Positions 8,179 through 14,716 of a DNA stretch of 14,749 bases are shown one piece after another. A program made the position numbers and the translations under genes. The DNA is from JAZDMK01 sp043800975 (lineage in GTDB: Bacteria > Bacteroidota > Bacteroidia > Bacteroidales > JAHJDW01). The stretch's first letter is position 1; each line of letters opens with the position of its first letter. The DNA is taken from positions 1 to 14,749 of the forward strand of contig JAZDMK010000127.1 of the NCBI GenBank assembly GCA_043800975.1. The letters are read 5' to 3'. A model generated the notes under the pieces. That model made no database searches. It was not told the origin of the DNA and worked only from the letters and a program-made list of their open reading frames with translations.

Positions 8179-8210
8179 AAAAAAAAGTCCCTCCGATGGA
8201 GAGACTTTTT
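8179..8210 (-). terminator. Intrinsic terminator after the porP/sprF gene
   Basis: On the minus strand a 13-bp stem (5' arm AAAAAGTCTCTCC, one G-T pair, loop ATC) is followed by eight T residues. It begins 17 bases after the PorP/SprF stop codon, which is textbook placement. On the plus strand the same hairpin ends in only five T residues. It lies inside the open frame of the following GT4 gene, where it would encode an unlikely N-terminal extension. Confidence 0.85.
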
Positions 8211-8227
8211 CTTTATTCATTCAATGC

Positions 8228-9130
8228 TTAAAATGAAGGAAAGAATTCCTTGCTTGCTTTAAATCCTTTAAAAGATCCGCTAAGCACAATTTCATGAGAA
8301 CCGGCAGAATTCTTTTTCACAGCACCGCAATTGTAATCATAAGAATAACCCAACTTCAGATAAGGAGTAATATAGACTCCAGCCATTCCACACAGCGCAT
8401 CATTCAGGCGATAAGAAGCACCACCCCAGAAACGGTTGTTGAAATAAACCTGTCCACCCAAATCAAACTGAGTGATGTAGAAATTAGTCCTGATTAAAAT
8501 GCTTGGAACAATTTTAATAATATCAGAAGCATCAATTTTAAATTTTGAATAAATGTAATAATGTCTGGGGTATTTAAAAATCGTTGCTTTCTTAAAAGAC
8601 TGGTTTATGTGCGTAGAAGATATTCCGGCAACCATATTGGGATTATGATAGGCAAAGCCCACACTGAAATCCGGGCTGAATTTACCTTCATCAGTCGTAA
8701 TAGCACTAGGATCATCTGTTTCATCATAAATTAAACTGGAACCTTCAATGCGTGAGCTCAGGAAACCCGCGCCCAGACCCATTGAAATCATACTATTTTT
8801 ATCCAATTGCAGTTTGTATGCATACATCAGTTTAAAGTCCATGGTTTTCAAATATCCAACTTTGTCGTTGATGAACGAAATGCCCAATCCGCCCTGTGCG
8901 GGTTCAAAAAAAGCATTCGCTTGAAAATATTGTGTTGATGGACCGCCATCAAAACCCATCCATTGCTGACGAACACCCAATGCACCATCGATTGTGTTGG
9001 TGGATCCACACAATGAAGGATTGAAAGTAGGTTCTGCAAAAACATACTGTGTCAGCTGTATATCGTTCTGGGCATAGGTTGCCGAAACAAATGCGCTGAT
9101 TATTGCCAGGGAAAGAATTATCTTTTTCAT
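8228..9130 (-). CDS. PorP/SprF family type IX secretion system membrane protein
   Basis: This 300-residue protein has a signal peptide (MKKIILSLAIISAFVSATYA, cleavage before Q) and then the PorP/SprF signature: QLTQYVFAEPTFNPSLCGS, GVRQQWMGFDGGPSTQ, GGLGISFINDKVG and a run of amphipathic beta strands ending in HEIVLSGSFKGFK. Family members are outer-membrane beta-barrel-like proteins. Several, such as SprF, are needed for secretion or surface attachment of one dedicated T9SS client with a type B (CHU_C) C-terminal domain. That client is the adhesin encoded 23 bases upstream, matching the sprB-sprF arrangement. ATG at 9128-9130 is chosen over an in-frame TTG at 9145 because it starts the signal peptide directly. 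An intrinsic terminator follows 17 bases after the stop, so this is the last gene of its operon. Confidence 0.95.
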   Translation of the reverse strand: MKKIILSLAIISAFVSATYAQNDIQLTQYVFAEPTFNPSLCGSTNTIDGALGVRQQWMGFDGGPSTQYFQANAFFEPAQGGLGISFINDKVGYLKTMDFKLMYAYKLQLDKNSMISMGLGAGFLSSRIEGSSLIYDETDDPSAITTDEGKFSPDFSVGFAYHNPNMVAGISSTHINQSFKKATIFKYPRHYYIYSKFKIDASDIIKIVPSILIRTNFYITQFDLGGQVYFNNRFWGGASYRLNDALCGMAGVYITPYLKLGYSYDYNCGAVKKNSAGSHEIVLSGSFKGFKASKEFFPSF

Positions 9131-9139
9131 AATAAAATT

Positions 9140-9152
9140 TTTCAAGTTATTG
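9140..9152 (-). repeat. 13-base intergenic repeat, copy 2 (adhesin-porP spacer)
   Basis: On the minus strand CAATAACTTGAAA occupies most of the spacer between the adhesin stop and the porP ATG. An exact copy lies at 12389-12401, at the junction between the two preceding genes of the same operon. It may be a translation-initiation or mRNA-processing element, or a duplication remnant. Confidence 0.5.
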
Positions 9153-9153
9153 A

Positions 9154-12100
9154 TTAATCCTTATCTATTACTGCAATGGTTCCCTTTATAACTGTTTCAT
9201 TGTTATCCAGATCAAACAAAGTAACCACGTAATAATAGGTATCCGGAGCGACTTTTCTGCCTTCGAAAGTGCCATCCCAGCCTTCATTTCCTTCGTACAG
9301 TTTTTGTCCGTAACGGTTGAAAACTCTAACCATTAGACCACGTGCAAACAGATCGTTCTTTCCATCACCATTCGGCGTGAAAGCATTGGGCAATGGCTTC
9401 ACAACAATTGGTTTCATCGCATAAGAATTTGTGCACCCGTTTTCAGAAACTTCAACAGAAACAACCTGTCCGTTTTGCAAAGAGTTTGTTACATAAATAT
9501 TACTTGAAGTGTTCTGAACCGAAACATTATCAACCATAAAATTATAAGTAGCATATCCCGGAGGGCCTGCATCAAATGTTACGGTAGTTCCTGTATAAAT
9601 GTATGTCCAGTTAACGTTGTTTGTACCTGTAATACTGGAAGTGATATAAACATCCGGTAATGGATTAACATTTACTTGCACATTATCAGTTGCTAAACAA
9701 CCATTGGCATCAGTCACAGTCAGATAATAAATAATCGTAAAACCAGGGCTTGCCCATGGATTGGCAATTGTGTCATTGCTTATTCCTGTAGGTGGTAACC
9801 AAAGATATTCAAGCCCACCGGATCCGGTTAGCTGTGTGCTGTCGCCATAACAGATTGTAACATCAAGTCCTGCATTGGCTATTGGCTGTGGAAATACAGT
9901 CAGAATCATTGAGTCTTGTGCAGAACATCCATAAACATCATAAACCGTCAGCACATAAGTTGTCGTTGTTGTTGGTGCTGCTATAGGGTTAGGAATATTT
10001 ATTGCGCTTAAACCAAATCCCGGGCTCCATACATAATTTACACCACCCGAGCCATTCAAAACTGTATCAATACCCGGACAAACAGAAATGTCAACTCCGG
10101 CATTAGCAATGGGTAATGGGTGAACAATGATGACAATATTATCTGTTGAAGAGCATCCCTGCGCACTTGTAACAGTCACGGTATAAGTAGTGGTTGCGGT
10201 AGGTGTGGTAATAGGATTTGCAATGGCGGGATTATCAAGACCCGCAACGGGGCTCCACAAATAAGTTGCGCCACCGCTTGCGTTAATCTGATAGCTGTTT
10301 CCAAAACAAACCGCAGTATCAGTACCAGCTAATGCAACGGGTAATGGATCAACAACAACAGTATCTGTGGCTGAAGCAGTACATCCATTTATTGCATCGG
10401 TGTATGTATAAGTGATAATATGTGAACCTGCACCTGCTATTGCCGGGTCAAAATTTCCTGCAGCAACTCCTGTTCCTGAATACACACCACCGACCGGCAA
10501 GCCACCTGTCAGTGCAAATGCAGGAATGTCAATACATGTATCAGCAAACAAAACTAAAGTAACAACCGGAACTGGATAAACCACGACTGTTTGTGTATCA
10601 ATGCTGACGCAGCCCTCGCCATTTGAATACGTATACGTTATCACAAAAGATCCTGCACCTGAAGAATCAGGGAAGAAGAAATTGCCATACACACCTGTAC
10701 CGCTATAAATACCGCCCAGAGGCAAACCTCCGGTAAGCTGGAATGGAGTAATCCCCATACAGGTATCAATAAATGTTGAAAGTGTAACTACCGGAGTGTC
10801 CGAAACAGTTACCACTGTTGAATCTATACCATCACATCCATTCACATCAGTGAATTCATAATAAATGATATGTGATCCAACACCGGCAGCAATTGGGTCA
10901 AAATTACCAGCAGCAACTCCATCACCGGAGTAAGTTCCTCCTGCTGGAGTTCCACCAGTTAATGCAAATGGAGCAATATTTATGCATGTATCAATAAATG
11001 CCGATATTTCAACAACAGGTGTAGCAAGCACAGTTACTGTCATTGTATCACTGTTAGGACATCCATCTGCATCAGTATAAGTATATGTGATTAAGAAATT
11101 TCCAGCACCAGCTGAATCAGGAAAGAAAACATTTCCATAAATACCGGTTCCGGAATATATTCCACCCAGAGGTGTGCCTCCAAACATAACAAATGGCTCG
11201 GTACCTGAGCATGTATCATCAAAAGTATTTAACTCAACAACTGGCAAAGGATTAACGAGAACATCAAAAGTAGCAGAGCTTGTACAATTAAATGGGTTTG
11301 TGTATGTATAAGTTAAAGTATGTGTACCAACACCAGCAACTAAAGGATCAAAAATTCCACCAGCAACGCCTGGGCCGGAATAAACCCCGCCCACTGGATT
11401 TCCACCTGTAAGGGCGAATGGCAAAACATTTACACACGTGTCAAAAAATGAAACAAAAGTAACTACTGAAGGGCCGTTTACTGTTACTGTTGTTGTTGCT
11501 GTATCGGAACAACCATCTAAATTCATCCAAATATAGCTGATTGTATGAACGCCTAAGCCAGCTGCAGCAGGATCGAATGTGCCTGCAGTAATTCCAGGAC
11601 CTTCATAGGTTCCACCAACAGGCGAGCCCCCAAACATAGCAAAAGGAGTAACATCAGCACATGTATCAATGAATGTATTTAAAGACACCCCAACGGTATC
11701 AACAATTACAGACCAAGTTGCTGTATCGGAGCAACCATTAACATTCGTGTAGGTATAAGATAAAATATGCGTTCCCTCGCCTGCAATGGCAGGATCAAAA
11801 TTCCCAGCAGAAACACCCGTTCCAAAATAAGTTCCGCCAACCGGATCTCCACCCCACAATGCAAACGGGGCAATATTGATACAGGTATCTATAAAAGATG
11901 AAAATGTAACGATTGGTTTGCTGTAAATCGCAATGTCAACCCCGTTATCTATACCAATTCTAATCGGATCGGTAGCTGTAACACGGAATCGGTATGCTGC
12001 TCCAACAGGCGTTCCCATCGGAATCATGACCTGCAGGGAACCTGATGTTGTACCGATTACTGTACCCAGATCAGTAGGAGCAGCAAAGCTTCCAGTTGCA

Positions 12101-12354
12101 TCCGACAATTGAATTGTAAAGATATTTCCTGCATTAAAGACAATACCGCAGGTATAGGCAATGGTAAGAGTATCCCCCTCACAATAGGATGCATTAGTTG
12201 GGCTGTGGGTAACAAGCGAGTCAGCACCCATAACTCCTGTAGGAGATGTTCCAGAAATGTAACCATCCTGAAGACCGCCGGTAAAAAGCTGGCTGAATAC
12301 CGGTAAAGTCAAAAAGATGAAAGAAAGCGGAAGTAATATATTTTTAAGTTTCAT
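9154..12354 (-). CDS. Large T9SS-secreted repeat adhesin with CHU_C type B sorting domain
   Basis: This 1066-residue surface or extracellular protein starts with a signal peptide (MKLKNILLPLSFIFLTLPVFS). Residues 22-146 form an N-terminal domain with Cys58 and Cys69. Residues 147-672 are seven repeats of about 75 residues, 673-900 are three PKD-like repeats of 76 residues, and 901-987 are an Ig-like linker. Residues 988-1066 are the gliding-motility C-terminal domain (LPNAFTPNGDGKNDLF, then VFNRYGQKLYEG, GWDGT and YYYVVTLFD). That domain is the T9SS type B sorting signal, so the protein should be exported across the outer membrane and anchored with its co-encoded PorP/SprF partner. Cysteines recur in pairs about 50 residues apart in every repeat, suggesting one disulfide per repeat. 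It follows the SUMF1-fold gene by 41 bases. An adhesive or structural role is inferred; the ligand is unknown. Confidence 0.93.
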   Translation of the reverse strand: MKLKNILLPLSFIFLTLPVFSQLFTGGLQDGYISGTSPTGVMGADSLVTHSPTNASYCEGDTLTIAYTCGIVFNAGNIFTIQLSDATGSFAAPTDLGTVIGTTSGSLQVMIPMGTPVGAAYRFRVTATDPIRIGIDNGVDIAIYSKPIVTFSSFIDTCINIAPFALWGGDPVGGTYFGTGVSAGNFDPAIAGEGTHILSYTYTNVNGCSDTATWSVIVDTVGVSLNTFIDTCADVTPFAMFGGSPVGGTYEGPGITAGTFDPAAAGLGVHTISYIWMNLDGCSDTATTTVTVNGPSVVTFVSFFDTCVNVLPFALTGGNPVGGVYSGPGVAGGIFDPLVAGVGTHTLTYTYTNPFNCTSSATFDVLVNPLPVVELNTFDDTCSGTEPFVMFGGTPLGGIYSGTGIYGNVFFPDSAGAGNFLITYTYTDADGCPNSDTMTVTVLATPVVEISAFIDTCINIAPFALTGGTPAGGTYSGDGVAAGNFDPIAAGVGSHIIYYEFTDVNGCDGIDSTVVTVSDTPVVTLSTFIDTCMGITPFQLTGGLPLGGIYSGTGVYGNFFFPDSSGAGSFVITYTYSNGEGCVSIDTQTVVVYPVPVVTLVLFADTCIDIPAFALTGGLPVGGVYSGTGVAAGNFDPAIAGAGSHIITYTYTDAINGCTASATDTVVVDPLPVALAGTDTAVCFGNSYQINASGGATYLWSPVAGLDNPAIANPITTPTATTTYTVTVTSAQGCSSTDNIVIIVHPLPIANAGVDISVCPGIDTVLNGSGGVNYVWSPGFGLSAINIPNPIAAPTTTTTYVLTVYDVYGCSAQDSMILTVFPQPIANAGLDVTICYGDSTQLTGSGGLEYLWLPPTGISNDTIANPWASPGFTIIYYLTVTDANGCLATDNVQVNVNPLPDVYITSSITGTNNVNWTYIYTGTTVTFDAGPPGYATYNFMVDNVSVQNTSSNIYVTNSLQNGQVVSVEVSENGCTNSYAMKPIVVKPLPNAFTPNGDGKNDLFARGLMVRVFNRYGQKLYEGNEGWDGTFEGRKVAPDTYYYVVTLFDLDNNETVIKGTIAVIDKD
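9157..9393 (-). other. Coding segment for CHU_C / gliding motility C-terminal domain (T9SS type B signal)
   Basis: Residues 988-1066 of the adhesin begin with PNAFTPNGDGKND and run through RVFNRYGQKLYEG, GWDGTF and the closing beta strands to the end. This is the TIGR04131/PF13585 pattern. It directs export through T9SS, and known clients of this type depend on PorP/SprF proteins, one of which is the next gene. Confidence 0.92.
9655..10338 (-). repeat. Three tandem PKD-like 76-residue repeats in the adhesin
   Basis: Adhesin residues 673-900 form three repeats of the type (N)AG.D..(I/V)C.G, then (A/G)SGG..Y.W.P, TTTTY..TV, and GC..(Q/T)D. Cysteines fall at 683/734, 759/810 and 835/886, so the period is exactly 76 residues and the within-repeat spacing is exactly 51. 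Confidence 0.88.
10339..11916 (-). repeat. Seven tandem 75-residue repeats in the adhesin
   Basis: Adhesin residues 147-672 form seven repeats built on (F)(I)DTC....PFAL.GG.P.GG.Y.G.G, then a variable DP/PDS segment, TYTYT..(N)GC and a VTV strand. The DTC cysteines are at 158, 232, 307, 382, 457, 532 and 607, and the second cysteines at 208, 282, 357, 432, 507, 582 and 658. Repeats 4 and 6 share a distinct YGN.FFPDS.GAG form, while the others have an AGNFDP form. At DNA level the copies have diverged, so they are old or were selected to differ. Confidence 0.9.
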
Positions 12355-12388
12355 AATTGTTCTGTATTAAAGTTAAACCACCATTTTC

Positions 12389-12401
12389 TTTCAAGTTATT
12401 G
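12389..12401 (-). repeat. 13-base intergenic repeat, copy 1 (SUMF1-adhesin junction)
   Basis: CAATAACTTGAAA on the minus strand overlaps the last sense codon and stop codon (CAA TAA) of the SUMF1-fold gene and runs into the spacer before the adhesin. It is identical to the copy at 9140-9152. Confidence 0.5.
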
Positions 12402-13991
12402 GGCTGTACGAACACCCCGTCCGCCCCAGGAAACAGCACGAATAGGAGATCCGTTTGCAGCGGTTTGACGAGAAGACGTGTGCCAGTTCAAACTCGCTAC
12501 TCCAATGCTATAACCACCTCCACGAATCCCTGTACCTGTACCTGCCTGACCAGGCCAATTTGTAACATCATGATCTCCATTTGCAGCAAGCAAACCGTCG
12601 CCGTTTATTGCGTCAAAACTTTGACCTTGTGCATTACCAATAGTTATTAACCTTTCCCACAAATTTCCTGATAAGTCCATAATTCCGTAAAAAGAACCAC
12701 CTGACCCCTCTCTATTTGTAGCGACAAGCGCAAAAAGACCACAACGAACCGGACCAGTGTTCCATCCGGAACAAGTATGGCAATTCGTAGGGTTAGTTGA
12801 TGCTAACTCACTTTCTTGTGCCGTAGAAATCACACCAACAAGTTTATTTATTAATGATGTACCCCAGGCGCCTTCACCGGCAACAGGAGCAGCAGTACCA
12901 CGACAAGATTTTTCAAACTCCAGTTCAGTCATAGGTCTCAATCCTGCCCAGTCCAAATAAGGAGCCATATCAATCCATCCGAAATCATTACAAGCTATTG
13001 TTTGACCATCGTCAGCTTCATTCCCAATTGCGTTTGAATTATAATCACAGAAAAATGTAACAGGAGCATTGGCATCAATCGCAGCAGGGCAACGAATAGC
13101 ATTTCTGGATGCCATTGCAACAGTATTACTCATAACAAAAGTAGTTGCAGGAACAGTAACACCTATTGCAATATTTGTCTGAACCCTCCTTGCCTGCTGA
13201 GTACGAGTAAGTGTGTTTAAAAAGTCAACATATTGTTCCTGCGATATTTCATACTTCATACAATAAAATGCATTGTATCCGGTTGGATATAAGGCATTGG
13301 TTGAGCCAGAAGCAACACCAGAATTTGGACCCGTTGAATATGTCCAGTAGAGCTGTCCTGCAACAGGACCAATAGGAACTGATGCTTGTGAAGTAATATT
13401 AAAAGGCGCAGGATTAACTCCACCATAAGTTCTGAAAGCGTTGTATTCCTGCAATGTATCATTACCAACCCAGAATGAACCTTGTGGCACATAACACATT
13501 TCTACCGCAAAAACTTTTACAGTAACAGTGTCATTATCTCCTACTCCATTTTCTCCATAATTCCAGCGAAGCATAATCTTATCCCAGTTAATGCTACCAT
13601 TTCCATTGCCCGACCTGAAAATAAAAGCACCCATCCCGCGATCATTGCCTGAAATGTTTGTTGTACCAGCAGAAAATTGCGCAGGAACTCCATTATCAGT
13701 TACTACATTATAATGAGCATTATTAGTTGAAAGGTACGCATGATTCCAAGCACCATTTGCACCCACTTTGTACTTTACAAAAACCCAGGCTGCATCCCAG
13801 TTAGTAGCATCACGCCACGAATTATCCCAACTCATATCAAACTTAACAAATGCATAATCCTGCGCAAAGTTTGCATTGCAAACGACTGGCTGTGTATCAA
13901 CCTTAACATTGTTTGCTCTTAAATTCCAGGAAAACCCTGAAATCAAAACCACAATCATTATCGCGATTTTGAGTATTTTCTTTTTCTTCAT
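12396..13991 (-). CDS. Secreted SUMF1/formylglycine-generating-enzyme-fold protein, probably non-catalytic
   Basis: This 531-residue exported protein begins with a signal peptide (MKKKKILKIAIMIVVLISGF, likely cleaved after LRA). There is no lipobox, unlike the SUMF1-fold gliding lipoproteins GldJ and GldK. Residues about 28-160 form a beta-rich domain rich in Trp and Asn (DMSWDNSWRDATNWDAAW). The SUMF1/FGE-sulfatase domain then runs to the end: EMCYVPQGSFWVG (164-176), MKYEISQEQYVDFLN, LRPMTELEFEKSCRG (351-365), YGIMDLSGNLWER and RGGGYS near 490, ending GGRGVRT. The C-terminal stretch after RGGG contains no cysteine, so the Cys pair that formylglycine-generating enzymes use is missing. An in-frame TTG at 14030 lies at the expected transcription start, so the ATG at 13991 is chosen. 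It is the first gene of the operon with adhesin and PorP/SprF; a surface binding or structural role is inferred. Confidence 0.87.
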   Translation of the reverse strand: MKKKKILKIAIMIVVLISGFSWNLRANNVKVDTQPVVCNANFAQDYAFVKFDMSWDNSWRDATNWDAAWVFVKYKVGANGAWNHAYLSTNNAHYNVVTDNGVPAQFSAGTTNISGNDRGMGAFIFRSGNGNGSINWDKIMLRWNYGENGVGDNDTVTVKVFAVEMCYVPQGSFWVGNDTLQEYNAFRTYGGVNPAPFNITSQASVPIGPVAGQLYWTYSTGPNSGVASGSTNALYPTGYNAFYCMKYEISQEQYVDFLNTLTRTQQARRVQTNIAIGVTVPATTFVMSNTVAMASRNAIRCPAAIDANAPVTFFCDYNSNAIGNEADDGQTIACNDFGWIDMAPYLDWAGLRPMTELEFEKSCRGTAAPVAGEGAWGTSLINKLVGVISTAQESELASTNPTNCHTCSGWNTGPVRCGLFALVATNREGSGGSFYGIMDLSGNLWERLITIGNAQGQSFDAINGDGLLAANGDHDVTNWPGQAGTGTGIRGGGYSIGVASLNWHTSSRQTAANGSPIRAVSWGGRGVRTAQ

Positions 13992-14037
13992 ATAAAAAAT
14001 GGTTTCGGTATGTGATTTTCGTTGTTTCAAAGGAGTA

Positions 14038-14045
14038 CAAATTTA
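14038..14045 (-). promoter_or_regulatory. Bacteroidota -7 promoter box (TAAATTTG) for the SUMF1-adhesin-porP operon
   Basis: On the minus strand TAAATTTG matches TAnnTTTG exactly. Transcription would begin near 14031, giving a leader of about 40 bases before the ATG at 13991. At the -33 position there is TTATTAGG, only a partial match to the TTG element. Together with the terminator at 8179-8210 it brackets a transcript of about 5.85 kb. Confidence 0.5.
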
Positions 14046-14259
14046 TTCAAAAAAAGAGTTTTTTCCTAATAACTATTCTTTTTTTAAAAGACATTGCTTT
14101 TCACAAAAGGTTGTTTTAATAACAAAAGTGCCTTTTTGGCATGTATAGCTCTTGCAAATGTGTCATTATGGCTTGTTTTGAATCGTTATTTCCATTTGGC
14201 ATTTCTCTTGACAAATTGATACGAAATTTCAAGAAAAATGTTTTACAAACTTTAAAAAT

Positions 14260-14264
14260 AGGAG
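14260..14264 (+). promoter_or_regulatory. Strong ribosome binding site AGGAG before hsp20
   Basis: AGGAG is followed by eight bases and then ATG at 14273. Shine-Dalgarno sequences are not seen ahead of the other genes here. The site fixes the hsp20 start at 14273 rather than at the in-frame ATGs at 14141 or 14168. Confidence 0.8.
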
Positions 14265-14272
14265 ATTATACT

Positions 14273-14716
14273 ATGACACTTATTAAACTCAAACCAAGTA
14301 CAACTGCGACACCTGGGTTCAGCAACTTGCTCGATCATTTTTTCGACAAAGAGTTAATGCCGCTTTACGAAAGCGAGTTTAGAAGAAGCGTCCCGGCAAT
14401 AAATATTTACGAGAATAACGAAGGCTTTAACATTGATATTGCTGCGCCAGGAATGAAAAGAGAAGATTTTAAAATCAGCTTAGAAAAAAATAGTCTTACA
14501 ATTAAAGCTGAAAAATCTAATGAATGCAAAGCAGAAGATGTTCAGTATAGCAAACGCGAATTCTGCTACTGTCAATTTGAACGCACTTTCACACTTCCGG
14601 AAACAGCCGACAACGAACGTATTGACGCAGAATACAAAGATGGGATTCTTAATATTTTCAGTACAATAAAAGAAGAAGCACAAGAAAAACCGGGAAGAGA
14701 CATAAACATTCATTAA
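14273..14716 (+). CDS. Small heat-shock protein, Hsp20/alpha-crystallin family
   Basis: This 147-residue protein has a short variable N-terminus with the FSNLLDHFFDKEL helix. The alpha-crystallin domain spans about 40-135: VPAINIYENNEGFNIDIAAP, then PGMKREDFKISLEKNSLTIK, QFERTFTLPETAD, and the diagnostic YKDGILNI. It ends with the C-terminal I-X-I motif as INI (144-146), which docks into neighbouring subunits in sHsp oligomers. Such proteins are ATP-independent holdases that bind unfolding proteins in the cytoplasm. It is divergent from the SUMF1-adhesin-porP operon, and no following gene is visible before the window ends. Two of its residues are in a CYCQ pair (about 104-107), a minor oddity. 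Regulation by stress is expected for the family, but no known heat-shock operator could be identified upstream. Confidence 0.95.
   Translation: MTLIKLKPSTTATPGFSNLLDHFFDKELMPLYESEFRRSVPAINIYENNEGFNIDIAAPGMKREDFKISLEKNSLTIKAEKSNECKAEDVQYSKREFCYCQFERTFTLPETADNERIDAEYKDGILNIFSTIKEEAQEKPGRDINIH

Larger units (their letters stand above)
13992..14272. other. Divergent regulatory region between SUMF1-fold gene and hsp20
   Basis: This 281-base AT-rich spacer is the longest gene-free stretch. It holds the minus-strand promoter box at 14038-14045. It also has a TTGTT-N5-AACAA inverted repeat at 14111-14125, a TGCC-N5-GGCA inverted repeat at 14129-14141, and two copies of TTTGGCAT (14135-14142 and 14195-14202) exactly 60 bases apart. 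A TTGACA lies at 14208-14213 and an AGGAG ribosome site at 14260-14264. No CIRCE element was seen. An open frame runs through part of it ahead of hsp20 but has no protein-like features. Confidence 0.55.

Noticed and set aside
9131..9145. TTG start at 9145 for PorP/SprF
   Set aside because: The ATG at 9130 starts a standard signal peptide directly, and the TTG lies within the 13-base intergenic repeat.
9655..11916. CRISPR-like or satellite DNA array
   Set aside because: The periodicity is at protein level (225-228 bases, in frame) with diverged DNA, inside one open reading frame with a signal peptide and sorting domain.
12396..13991. Formylglycine-generating enzyme activating sulfatases, linked to the sulfotransferase
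   Set aside because: The C-terminal catalytic cysteines are absent and no sulfatase gene is in the window.
13992..14030. TTG start at 14030 for the SUMF1-fold protein
   Set aside because: It would put a polar segment before the signal peptide and falls at the expected transcription start of the TAAATTTG promoter.
14197..14211. A genuine sigma-54 promoter for hsp20
   Set aside because: TGGCA and TTG are correctly spaced, but the invariant GC of the -12 element reads GA; kept only as a weak observation.
14141..14272. A 44-residue N-terminal extension of Hsp20 starting at ATG 14141
   Set aside because: It has no resemblance to small heat-shock N-termini and starts without a ribosome site, while AGGAG with an eight-base spacer precedes ATG 14273.
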